Below, piece after piece: positions 24,861 to 35,079 of a stretch of DNA of 64,000 bases. The notes below the pieces were generated by a model. That model saw only the letters and a list, made by a program, of their open reading frames with translations, was not told where the DNA came from and did no database searches. The translations under genes were made by a program, and so were the position numbers. Origin of the DNA: Akebia trifoliata (Eukaryota; Streptophyta; Magnoliopsida; Ranunculales; Lardizabalaceae); assembly GCA_017979445.1 (NCBI GenBank), contig CM030710.1, forward strand, positions 17,160,248-17,224,247, given 5' to 3'. Numbering within the stretch: the first letter of the stretch is position 1; the number at the start of each line of letters is the position of its first letter.

Positions 24861-26387
24861 AAGAGTAGGGATCCAGAATGGTGTCCCCTACTTAAACAAG
24901 GTAAGATGGCACCCATCTTATGCCACGTGTAATCTTTTTTGAGACCTATTGACCGTTGGATGTGTGGTCTATCCGTTGGAGAATCTACCTCTTGAAAAAG
25001 AGTTTAAATCCAACGATTATAAGACAATTGCCATAATCAATGGATGCACAGCACATCACCAATCAAACTGACATTTTTTTATGTAGATTCATCAAGGATT
25101 GACCAAATATCCATACCGTCAGTGGGTGTCCCCAAAAATTCAACCATTTACTTATTTTATTTTTTTAAATTGGGGTTTAATAAGTGAAAGTTGGGGTGCC
25201 AAGAGAAGATCCCTTAGTTAATTATTTGTTTGTTACAATGGGAAAAATGCTTGTTATACTATTTGATATACCATCCCCTTTTTTGAGAAATATTGATTAA
25301 CATGACTACTTCGTGTCAATAGATAAGATAATCGGTATTTATATATGCTAGTTAGATCTCTTATTGTATTGTTCATTAGAGCAATCAATTCAGACCCATC
25401 GAGATACATACAACTAGCTATTTCTCAGGGTCATCCAAGAATATATCATTTGAAAATTTATCAATAATCTAACATCCATCAATGAGGGCTTAAATTCGGT
25501 CGATCCAACTATATCCATACCCATGTCTAAATTATTTATCTTAATCTACATCCGTATTTGACTTAGAAGAGAGATCGTTTTTTTTTTTTTTTTTTTTTTT
25601 CTTTTGTTTGGAAGGGCATATGGAGATTTGAAGGTGTGACCAAGGGAGCAAACCCAGTCGCCCTTACCTATCTCAGCTAATCCCTGGTGGATAAGAAAAG
25701 AAAGATCTTAAGGTTGAAGAAAAGAGACATATCTTTAACAAGAAAAATCAACGGCATTTCTCGAAATGAGGGTATTTAAGTTATTAAACATTTTTATTTG
25801 ACTTGGTCGAGCTGACTCCCAAGGTTTTAACTTGACTTGACTCGATGGACATTCAAGTTGAATCGAGTTTTCAGATTTAAAACTATGTTTTTGAGTGGTT
25901 TTGGGTCGTTAGAATTGAATGGGTTTACCATTAGTAAGTAATTGAATAGATTTAATATTGTGTTTTTTTGTAACAATGTTGCAGGTTGCTCCTTTTCTTT
26001 TTGTAATGATCTTCACTACTGAAAATATATTGCAGGTTGCTCCTTTTCTCTTATTGTCTTTCCATTGTAATTTATAATGCACTCTTCTTCCCTCATATTT
26101 TACCTTTTATTTTTCTCTTTTGTAAGTGATTCCTTCCTTCGAGCAGCACAAGCTTCTTATGACTTAACTTATCATATCCAACTTACATGTCTACATCCAA
26201 ATCAAAATATATTTCACTTGACAAGTTATAAACATGCAGTCTGATTTGTAGGCCCCAAGTCTAGAGTTGGAGTTCTTGACCAATCCAAATGCTCTTTCAA
26301 AGTGAGAATAACCACAAGTAAATTCATTATAAATAGAAAGAACCAATACAGTGAATGCTTCTGAAGTTCTTTTATTGGATATGTTCC
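24861..26387. other. Gene-free interval between NAC promoter and fragment cluster
   Basis: Contains one family 1 SINE (25577-25694) and at 25981-26050 two near-identical TTGCAGGTTGCTCCTTTTCT pieces 55 bases apart (a short tandem duplication). The segment GGGGTGCCAAGAGAAG at about 25193 repeats a phrase also present at 20770 and 21012. No coding sequence was recognised. Confidence 0.5.
25577..25694 (-). mobile_element. Truncated family 1 SINE
   Basis: On the - strand it has ATTAGCTGAGATAGG (A-box), a diverged B-box region (CACACCTTCAAATCTCC) and a long A tail (T-tract at 25578-25600). Short flanking repeats AAGAGAGATC (about 25567-25576) and AAGAAAGATC (about 25697-25706) fit a target duplication. 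It is shorter than the 22.3 kb copy. Confidence 0.65.
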
Positions 26388-26520
26388 CACTACGTCATAA
26401 GGGGCAATAAATGACTGCTCTTTTACCGTCGCAAGAACAGTCGTTTTAAAAGGAGTTGTGTTTTAATTGTGATTACCAATAAAAGTCAGGAAAAACGGTT
26501 GTCTTAGACAGTCGTTTTTT
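26388..26520. mobile_element. CACTA-like transposon terminus (candidate)
   Basis: Starts CACTACGTCATAAGGGGCAA at 26388 and is followed by short inverted motifs: ACCGTCGC...ACAGTCGTTTTA and ACGGTTGTCTTAGACAGTCGT. Repeated CGACTGT/ACAGTCG motifs near a CACTA start are typical of CACTA-superfamily subterminal regions. The - strand gene-fragment cluster begins 250 bases further on. The matching end (...TAGTG) was not found in the window, so the call is tentative. Confidence 0.35.
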
Positions 26521-26774
26521 TGGATTTATAATTTTTAAAAAAAAATTTATTTTTTCTTCATTTATAAATTGAAAAAATGAATCATTACAATCGGAAAAAA
26601 TGTGCCCTGTTGACACCTAACGTGGTTATAGGACCAGAACACCATTCTGGATTGCAGCTCTTTTTTTCTTTCCTACAAACTAATGCAAATTTCAGAAAAT
26701 GTTCAAATAGATTAAAGGCCAAATAACGGAAAAATATGCAAGAATCTAGTGTGCTCCCTATTACTATATATCAA

Positions 26775-26903
26775 TCAACATTTTAATCCTCTGCAGACCA
26801 TTAGCCATATTATTATAATGAGGGCAAGGAATGCCGTTCCAACCATCAGCTTCAACCTGAGCTTTTGAAGCCACATCTTCCTCCGAAGTTGCCTACCCTG
26901 CCT
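26775..26903 (-). pseudogene. VAMP72-type R-SNARE, last exon only
   Basis: Behind a CTTCCAG acceptor the - strand is open for 42 codons to TGA at 26775-26777. It reads RQGRQLRRKMWLQKLRLKLM, then a hydrophobic anchor VGTAFLALIIIIWLMVC and a short Cys-containing tail. This is the end of the SNARE helix plus the C-terminal membrane anchor of plant VAMP72 longins, closest by eye to the VAMP727 type. These proteins drive fusion of vesicles with the vacuole or plasma membrane. The longin domain and the rest of the SNARE helix are not present nearby, so this is an isolated exon, the lowest-coordinate member of the cluster. Confidence 0.65.
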
Positions 26904-27148
26904 CTGGAAGCTATTTGCCGGAAAACAGGATATGCATCCTCTGCCCCTGAGAGAACGGAATTAACCTGTTACATAGTAACGATAACAGGATGAAACAAGA
27001 CATTTTGCATTGTACGGTGCAAGACTTTGATCACAAAGTTTACAAGAAGATGACAAGTTACAAGGATAATCCTTGTACCAGATATATTTCTATACAATCT
27101 AGGTGATGAAGTGCATCAATGATTGGAATTGAGCACATTTTACTAGTT

Positions 27149-28845
27149 TTAGGATTCAGCTGCTTTACTGATAATGGGAGAAGCATAATTGGCAATTGCT
27201 GCATCTGGGGATTGTCTAAGGCGTCCAACAATCGAGTACAGCTCTGATGAGTGAAGGAATTGTCTGCATAGAGGGTGGGCACACATTTTCGCTAATAAGA
27301 AGAGAGTGATCTTTAGAGGTGACCCATTTACTGCATCCCTTCTACTCAGACCCAAAGCTACAGTTGAAGAGTCGGAGACAAGCTTTAACAAAGCCTGCAG
27401 AGAGCAAACAATGCAGTTAAAATGTCAAGGAATCTAGTGTCATGTATGATACTCTAGGCTGTAGGCTCAATCGAAAGCCTTAACTGGTTAACCACGAACA
27501 TGCCCCCTCCCCAAACAAAAAAATAATAATAATAAATAAAATTTTCCTCCCATTTAACGTTTATAGCTAAAATGAATGTTATTAAGATCATTTAACTCCT
27601 TCCTCACTTAAACTAGTAAATTTGAAATGCATGATAGTCTGTGTAGCGTCAATTAGAAATGTTTTTAGGTGACAGATTTATAATGGTGGATAAAGAAAAA
27701 ATGATTGAGAGACTTTTTAAAAACTTGAGCTTTATGTGAGAAGCATTAGTACTGGAGAGACGCAAGTCAATGGACTTTAGACAAGCCATCAAATCTCCAT
27801 GTTTGTTAATAACATTTGAGGCTAACAGCCCACCACACGAAGGCCAAAAAGCCACCCCATGCTCGTTTAAGACATAGATTAAACTGACAGATTTAAGACT
27901 GGAAAGCAGAATGTACATAACTGACAGACCTGTATCGCTCCCTTAGAAACAACATCTTCACAGAGCTTGCTGGAGTTACGGACAAGATTACTGAGGGCAC
28001 CTGCTGCATTTGCTTTGGACTTGTCTTCTTCCACTGAAAACAGAAGATTAATGAGTAGCGGAATGGATCTCCCGAGTTTCCTCTTAAACAGGTCATTGTG
28101 GTACACAGCGTTGCCAATCTGGAGAGATGAGAATGTTAGATCAACAACATTTGTTAAAGGTCAATATCACATAAATGTATGTTTTCTTCAGATATAATAT
28201 CATTAGCTTTCAAACAAATCAGTAAATAGAATTAGGGCCATGAAGTCATGGTCGATGAAGTCACGGAAAGCAGTAACTCCACAAGAAAGACAATGACATA
28301 TTGGAGAAACAGTCCATACAACACCTTTAGGTGATAACCCAACTTGATCCTTTGAGCCATCTAATTCTTGAAGATTGTCAGCTAATAAACAAATAAGGAG
28401 ATGAGGTATACCATTTGCACATGCCTGTTGAACGGCTAATGGCCCTTCCCACTTAAGTCTGATTTCCATCAAACCAACACACCCATCTCTAAGGCCATGC
28501 CAATATGAGAGCATACCATTCTGGTTAGCAATTACTTCATTTGAGGATTGGATACTTACGAGGCCACATAGTGTGGAAGTCGGACGGATCAAAGGAATGG
28601 CAGTTTCAGAGACGGGGGATTCAGAAGGAACTCCACTTTCAAGGGATAGAACAGCTGCAAGAGCTAGCATGGCCGCTGCACAATGTGGTTGTAAGGATGT
28701 CGTCACCATAGTATCATTAGAAGAAGACTAATGGGCAAGGATCGAAAATCGAAAAAGCTGTTTCTTTGCAGAAGTCGTAAGCATGAATGATGCAGAAACT
28801 CTTCCAGACACCTTCAGACATTGTGCTATAGTTGCAAGGGTAAGA
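27149..28845 (-). pseudogene. TIO: TIO (TWO-IN-ONE, Fused-type kinase) C-terminal fragment
   Basis: Three pieces on the - strand. The first, about 28845-28203, reads AQCLKVSGRVSASFMLTTSA, then an in-frame TAG, then QPHCAAAMLALAAVLSLESG and GLSPKGVVWTVSPICHCLS. The second is a precise exon, 28118-27930 (IGNAVYHNDLF, EEDKSKANAAGALSNLVRNS). The third, 27394-27149, is the terminal exon (SPLKITLFLLAKMCAHPLCR to a TAA stop). They match the ARM-repeat C-terminal half of plant TIO, the Fused-like kinase acting at the phragmoplast in cytokinesis. The kinase domain and a large internal stretch between pieces one and two are absent. The early TAG and the deletion mark a pseudogene; the last two exons keep splice sites and phase. 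Confidence 0.75.
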
Positions 28846-30870
28846 CAAGAATACAGAACCACGACACGTGCGCTGGATATTTTGAACTTTTGATTAGTTG
28901 TTTACAAACTCTAAATACTACAGTCCAATTAGAATTAAAGAAATCAACTTTATATCATGTATAATTTAAAGGTTGGAGGATGAATGAAACTGAAAATATT
29001 GTAATGTGAAATTATGCAACAATGAATAGATTCCAAAACATAAATTTGACGAATTGCATGTCAGCTGCCTATATGGTCGAAATAAACATATATATATACA
29101 CTTGTGTGTGTGTGATAGAAGCTGAAAACATTCCCATATGACCCATCAAGTGATTAAGCATATTCTCATCTTGGTATTCGCCATATGCAATCAACTACTT
29201 GGCATCAGCTATTATAGCTACAACCCTAACTGTTGGCTGTTTCAAAGCTGCCATGGAAGAAGCTACTGTGCTGCAAATATCTCAAATGAAATGGCTCCTC
29301 AGTATAAAGTGAAAAACAAACTTAGTATAAACATGAGCATTGACCTTCTAAATGACTCAAAGTTGATGAAAACATCAGCAGTTGGATGTGAAAGACAGGC
29401 TGCTTCAATGCTATGCTACGAATTAGAGCATCTTTAAAAACTAAAATTTGAATTATTGTATGACCAGCAACAAGAACAAAATTCCAATGTCTTTTAAAAA
29501 AAAAATTGAATTAATTGCTCAAAACTATCAAAGAGTGATAAAAAAATATCCATAAAATATTCTTAACATTGTCGTAGGTCATTATTAAAAGTAGAACTTG
29601 CCCACCACCGTTAGATGCATCATAACGATGTCTTTTTAAATCATGATCTAGAAAGCAAACCTAGGTACATAGAAAAACTTGTGGGTTTTAGCATGTCTAT
29701 GGTATCATCACCCATAGTGTAAGCTAGTTAGGACCTTCAATATTCTATACCCTTGTTCAAGGGTTAAAAATTTATATTAAACTACTTTGAGAAATTGAAA
29801 GAAACTACAAGAAGTATGAGTGTAGGGAAACCACTTGGGGCTTACATGTTTCAAAAGTCACAGAACTTTATGAATGGGATTGTTCATAAGGTAAATTAAT
29901 TTACTCAAGTAAATTCTGTCCAAATTTGAGTTTCTGGGTTTAACGAGCCCAATGGGGCTGGAAATACACATGTTGGCATATTAAATACACATATTTTTTT
30001 TAAAACTAAACTATATATATAATGAAATCACCTAGAAGGGAAGTTTGATCAATTTTAGGTCAAGTTCATATGCGGTAGAGTGTCACCTTGACGTGGTGGA
30101 AGTCACCACTACAATACAGGAACTTAGGCATTACCTTGCAGTTCATACAAGTAAGACAACCATAACTTGAAACCAATATGGCTGATTAGTCCAGAATACC
30201 AGTTCTCAGAACTAAATATTCATTACTAATTAGTCTGCCTCACAAAAAAAAAAAAAAAAAAGGATATCTATTATGGTCATATTGGAATCCTTGAAGTGCC
30301 AAATTCGGAAACAAACCTAAGATTTGACCCCGACTTCGGTGTTACCTCCTCAAACTTAGTTTTGAATAACTCAAACACATAAAACCTTTCCAATTATGAA
30401 AGAAAAATCAGAGAACTACATTAAATATTTCTCAATTCTTGAATGGTTCAAGGTGTTACTTGATATCGACAATCCAATATGGGCATGCAATCTGGTAAAA
30501 GGTCGAAGGAAGCACATACAATGGTTTCACTCTTACGATGTTCAGTTTACATTGTACTCGAGTTAGAAGTTAAGGTTAGAGTCCAGCTTCCTAACATACT
30601 ACAATAATCAGCCATAACCACGGCAGATGGTAGACATTCTATTTAATGATGTGCAGCAGTAGTAAGATTTAATATGGCAGTGCAACTATGTTATAGCACT
30701 TCAATACTCATAAATCTTACAGCAATAATAAATCTTACGTTAGGCCAACTGATTTCATCCAAATTACAGGGTGCAACACAAATGTAGCATATGAGAACAG
30801 GAAGGTAATGCAACTACAAATGCATCAAAGAAAATAGTCAATAAGTAAAGTTGTCAATTTTTTTACCATT
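28846..30870. other. No gene supported; spacer within the fragment cluster
   Basis: AT-rich. A 99-codon + frame at 29138-29437 has no family motif and lacks codon character. An A-tract lies at 30245-30262. No exon from a recognised family was found on either strand. Confidence 0.4.
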
Positions 30871-30881
30871 TTTGAGTTACT

Positions 30882-31035
30882 TCAATCATAAAGATCCTCA
30901 TCATGTACCCATTCATCCTCACTAAAATCAGGAAATGAACGAAAACCATTCGCATAAAACCATTGACCTTTCTCAATTTTTCGGCAGTTTGGGCACTGCA
31001 TCATGTAAAACCATTGACCTTTCTCAATGATCGCC
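30882..31035 (-). pseudogene. RFI2-like RING E3 ligase fragment
   Basis: The - strand reads MQCPNCRKIEKGQWFYANG, then FPDFSEDEWVHDEDLYD, then TGA at 30882-30884. This is the segment from the last Cys pair of the RING finger into the conserved tail found in plant RFI2-type RING proteins. A 21-base segment encoding IEKGQWFY is duplicated (30957-30977 and about 31009-31029), so the peptide appears both before and after the CPNC motif, which disrupts the RING. The stop falls where the family usually continues with a Leu codon. Upstream RING half and downstream protein are missing. The family name is inferred from motif memory. Confidence 0.55.
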
Positions 31036-31352
31036 CAAATTCATCTTTTTTTTTTTCTTTCGACCACCCAATTCAGGCGCAAAATGTACTAGTTTACATT
31101 TATAATTATTAGGTCTATAAGGAGTGAGCCAAACATTCATGAATCTGTAGGCAAAGAACATGACAAGGCTTATAGATGCTTAGGATACCACTAGGAAGAT
31201 GGAGATATTGGTGAGGATGTGTGACAAAGAATAAGTGGTAGGTGGCTGAAGTAGAAATGTGCTTCTGAAGGATTATGTGACTGGCATGTACCAAAAAACT
31301 ACATGCAAATTTACAAAACAACAATAATACCAAACTAATTACAAATACTAAC

Positions 31353-32466
31353 CTGATCGAACCTTGATAGCTGTTCCACAGCATCATTCCCAACCAGTGC
31401 TTCACCGACAAACAGGACCAGGTCTGGCTTGTTGAGGTAGATCAGCTTGGAGAGTGCTCTCATCAATAGTTCATTATCCTGAGAACATAAAATACTTCTC
31501 TTACTTACATTGTTCAACATACCTATACAAAACAAATTTGCAATGTTGCAAGAACCAAACTGATATAACTGCGCTAATTCCAGTAAGAGAACATGTCCTA
31601 TACACGGCAAAAAACAGTCCATGAGACAGGACACGTGGCAAATACATGGGCAACGACACCACCATTAAGACTAGTCAGGTCTTCTATGTCCAAAATATAC
31701 CTCACTTGATCATCATAATAATCCTATTTTCACAGAAAAATGTCAATAGAGAAGGTTAGGATTAGAGATTGATCAATTATTTGGCAATTTGGCAAAAGGT
31801 GATCAGGTTCAGAACCATCAAGTGTTTGGTTTTCCTAGTCCCATCTAAATGCGTGCCACATATTTAAATGACGCAGACAAAAATAACCCTCCAACATGAA
31901 TTAATCTATGTTGTAGCAATCCCAAAATATCTGAGATTAAGGTAGCAAGCATATGATCCGAAGAGACAAGCCTTAACAGAAGATATAGCTTTATATAGAA
32001 TTGAATGGGAATGTAGGATTCATGTTGCTCACTCCCCATAGTTGGGTTAGGTATAGATGATGAGGAGAATATCATGGAACTCTCTAGAAGTTAATATGAT
32101 ACCTGCATTCGTCCAGCCATATCTACAAGAACAACATCTGAACCATTGCGAGTAGCCTCCTGGATGGCTTCCTTTGCAACAATTGCGGGAGCTTTTTCAT
32201 AGCCCTTCTCAAATATGGGAATCTGGAGAAAAGGCAGTACATTGGTTACGATTCACTCAGTACAACCAAGATTGCAACAAATACAACATTTACAAATTTC
32301 TCCTCCTTGGGCCAACAGAGGCCCAAAGTTGAACATTATTGGACAGTGTGATTCCTACCAGGAGTCTACGTGCATGAGTCCTAAGCTGCTCAACGGCTCC
32401 TAACCGGAATGTATCACAAGCAGCCATCATGACACTGACCTCATGCTGCAGTAGCCAGTATGCAAC
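31353..32466 (-). pseudogene. SRP receptor alpha subunit, three consecutive NG-domain exons
   Basis: Exons 32466-32359 (VAYWLLQHEVSVMMAACDTF, GAVEQLRTHARRL), 32222-32103 (GYEKAPAIVAKEAIQEATRN, VVLVDMAGRMQ) and 31478-31353 ([33 protein letters not shown]) all start and end in phase 0 with AG/GT borders: 36, 40 and 42 codons. They match the GTPase (NG) domain of plant SRP receptor alpha, which docks ribosome-nascent chain complexes at the ER. The G3 motif, normally DTAGR, reads DMAGR, which would be expected to impair GTP hydrolysis. G1 (P-loop) and G4 (TKFD) exons are absent, so no working GTPase can be made. The introns are retained, which points to copying at DNA level. Confidence 0.8.
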
Positions 32467-32968
32467 CTGCAGAATAATGACATTCCAAAATTTGTTTATT
32501 TTAGTGAGGAAGGTAGGTGGATATGAGTCATCGCTTGATAAAACTATGTGGCAGGCAATTAGAGTTGACTGGTTTAATCATGTACTGTCAAAAAAATTAA
32601 TCAGTTCATAGCAAGTACTAAAATTTCATCCATGTATGTGTTAGTGTAAATAAATTCTAAAACAAACATCTCTCAGCACATGGATCATACTGTAAAGAAG
32701 ATTTAGTGGTTTAGATCCCATGTCCTAAATTGTAGCACATGGAGTGGGACAAAAAAAACCTCCTAAATAGAAGGTAAATACACAAATCAAAAAATAATAT
32801 TGAATATTTTCCTACACTGCTGCAGGCATTCATCAGAGAGTTGTTAAGGTTCTCATTTAATATCTGCTACTTGTAAACAACAGGGCTGCTTAGATACATA
32901 CAATTTTTTGCCAAAATCCAAATGAGTCTTCTCCCTTTCTCTCCCCCAAAAATGGTTATAAAGGATTT

Positions 32969-34483
32969 TTAACATAGTATATGTTGCTGAAGACATTCCT
33001 TCAACTTTTTAAAGGTGACAGGCTTTGATACAAGTGAGTCCATACCATTTGCTAGACACTCATCTGCGCTCTCTGCCAATGCATTTGCTGTCATCTGTGA
33101 TATGTATAACCAATTCCGTTAGTCAACATATATGTATTGCAAAATCTGACACGTCCAATGCGGATACTTGACCCTTTTAAAAAGTCCACGCAACATAGAT
33201 TTAATTGTACTCTTTTTTGGATGATTGGAAAAGAACAGAAATAAAGATTCAGAAATTAAATATATACATATATATATAGGGTCAGGTTCAAGGGACATAC
33301 GAGAAAACATATGTAAAAACAATGTAACATTAATAAAATTTCAAAATATGGGTTAGAAATTTCAGATTGAGCTGATTTTTTGTGAGGATGATTTCTATGA
33401 TGGGAAGATCATCCGAAAAAAAAAATCAGTCCAATTTGAAATTTCTAACCCCATTAAAAGTGATTTAGAATATGGACCGTCGATTTTTTGCCAATTTTTG
33501 TCAATAATTTGTAAATCACTTTTGATGGATTTAGAAGTTTCTGATTGAGCTGATTTTTTGTGAGGATGATCTTCTCATCGTAGTGACCATCCTTGCAAAA
33601 AACCAGCTCAATCCAAAACCTCCAACCCATATTTTGAAAAACCATTGTTTTTTCATATGTTTTTACATATGGCCCTTGATCCGCCCCCATATATATATAT
33701 ATTGGATGTTAATGTTCATCCTATCAGATCAATTTTTTTATCAAGAGCATCTCTTAAGTTGGACCCATCAAAAGGCGCAGGCAGGTTCAACCTGATCCCT
33801 TGATGGTAATGAATCTGAAGAAGGCTCGGGTCGGTCAATTCCAGCTTCTACAGCGGCATCCCAGTTTCCACTTTCCTCAAAAGATAGTGTCAACCTTGTT
33901 GCTTGAAGACCATCCATCACTGGCATGCATACATCCTGAATGGTATTACAAACAATTATGAATATAACTTGCTTGTACAACTCTCAACCCTTGCAAGCTA
34001 AATCTGCTCGATCCTACTTCCATCAAAGAACATGTATGGAACTCCGCTTGAATAACAAGTTATCGACCCAATATGAGAAGGATCCCTATTGTGCAGGTTG
34101 AAGGCTTAAAAAGGATGATTGGAAGGCACATACTTTAACCGAAAAACTTGGTTCCAGATAGCACAGCATGAGAAGACAGGGTTCAAGTACCCCAATTAGT
34201 TTGGTTAAGATTTAGGACTTTCATGATGATGACCAAGATATTCTTGATCCTAAAAACTTGTAAAATGAACCAAGAACTATTCAGATTCAAGAGATTACCA
34301 TAAGAATGAGATCATATCTAGAAAAACATTGGAAAGCAAAACATGTCAAACAAAGTTGACCAGTTTCAAAAACATCTAGAACTATTCATATTCAAGAGAT
34401 TACCATTAGAATGAGATCATATCTCTGACTCTGCAGTGCAAGCACAGCTTCGACACCATTATTCACAACAACTATGTCGGGAC
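32969..34483 (-). pseudogene. AHK5: AHK5-type histidine kinase, receiver-domain exons
   Basis: Three pieces on the - strand: 34483-34404 (DIVVVNNGVEAVLALQSQRY, DLILM), 33935 to about 33795 (DVCMPVMDGLQATRLTLSFE, SGNWDAAVEAGID) and 33094-32969 ([35 protein letters not shown], stop). Together they cover much of a response-regulator receiver domain, with the phospho-acceptor Asp (first residue of DVCMP) and the Lys of SKPV present. The EESGNWDAAVEAG insert matches AHK5 (CKI2), a soluble histidine kinase of plant stress signalling. The first junction (phase 0) is intact. The end of the middle exon is lost, so the PIIA strand is missing. A MITE (33279-33688) sits between the second and third pieces. 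Kinase and N-terminal parts are absent. Confidence 0.78.
33279..33688. mobile_element. Foldback MITE inserted in the AHK5 fragment
   Basis: Terminal inverted repeats: left GGGTCAGGTTCAAGGGACAT, right end complementary to GGGGGCGGATCAAGGGCC, then on both sides CATATGTAAAAACAATG. The interior has the paired blocks TTGTGAGGATGAT and ATCATCC, so nearly the whole element can fold on itself. It is flanked on both sides by ATATATAT. No coding capacity. Same family as 45559-45928. Confidence 0.78.
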
Positions 34484-34652
34484 CTACTTAAAACCTTCAC
34501 GTGGTCTTGATCTAACCTGGATAACATAGATCAATATCAACCAACAGCTAACACTAATAAACACAATTCATCCCTCATGTACAAGAGAGAAATTGGAACA
34601 AGTGCAATTAATGATAATTAGTTCAGAGCCATTAAACAAACAGGAAATCTAC

Positions 34653-34798
34653 CTGGTTTATGAAAATAAGAAGAGTTTGGGACTGGCATAATGAGGAATG
34701 AATTTTTCGTAGTGCTTGTGTCATCAATCGTGATTGTACCTCTGGGAAAGAGCCATTTATAGCACCATCAAGTTCACATTGGGAAACAAGAGCCGTAC
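34653..34798 (-). pseudogene. Organellar RecA homolog, single exon
   Basis: A 146-base exon with CTGCAG acceptor and CAG|GTAG donor. It reads ALVSQCELDGAINGSFPEVQ, SRLMTQALRKIHSSLCQSQT and LLIFINQ, matching the stretch of bacterial-type RecA just before the FINQ(V/I)R motif. In plants such proteins work in mitochondrial or chloroplast DNA recombination and repair; the divergence from the usual ELDGEMGDAHM suggests a RECA2-like mitochondrial type, but this is uncertain. No Walker A exon lies nearby. It is the highest-coordinate (5'-most on the - strand) member of the cluster. Confidence 0.65.
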
Positions 34799-35079
34799 CT
34801 GCAGAAGTCATCAGCTTATGTGAAGGAAAAGAAGTGAACTCGCAACTAAATGAAATAATTACTAACCACGGAAGAACAATGTCCAGCAATAGAATACCAA
34901 GAAAGTGTATAACTGATCCAAGAGTAGTACCACCTCACAGTTCCTCTTGTATACACCCAGGACAAACAAATTTTCAGCATTTCCTTATATCAAGAGAAAT
35001 CTCTACGTAGAAAATATAAAATTATTAGTCAAGTGTTCTTGCAATGTCACCAATAATACTTTTAATTAATATTGTACTG

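Noticed and set aside
29138..29437. 99-codon + strand frame beginning MTHQVIKHILILVFAICNQL
   Set aside because: Opens with a hydrophobic stretch, but there is no family motif, no promoter or neighbouring exon, and the bases are as AT-rich as the flanks.
26388..34800. A Helitron as the carrier of the gene fragments
   Set aside because: No convincing 5' TC end or 3' hairpin plus CTRR end between A and T was found at either side; kept only as an alternative to a CACTA-type carrier.
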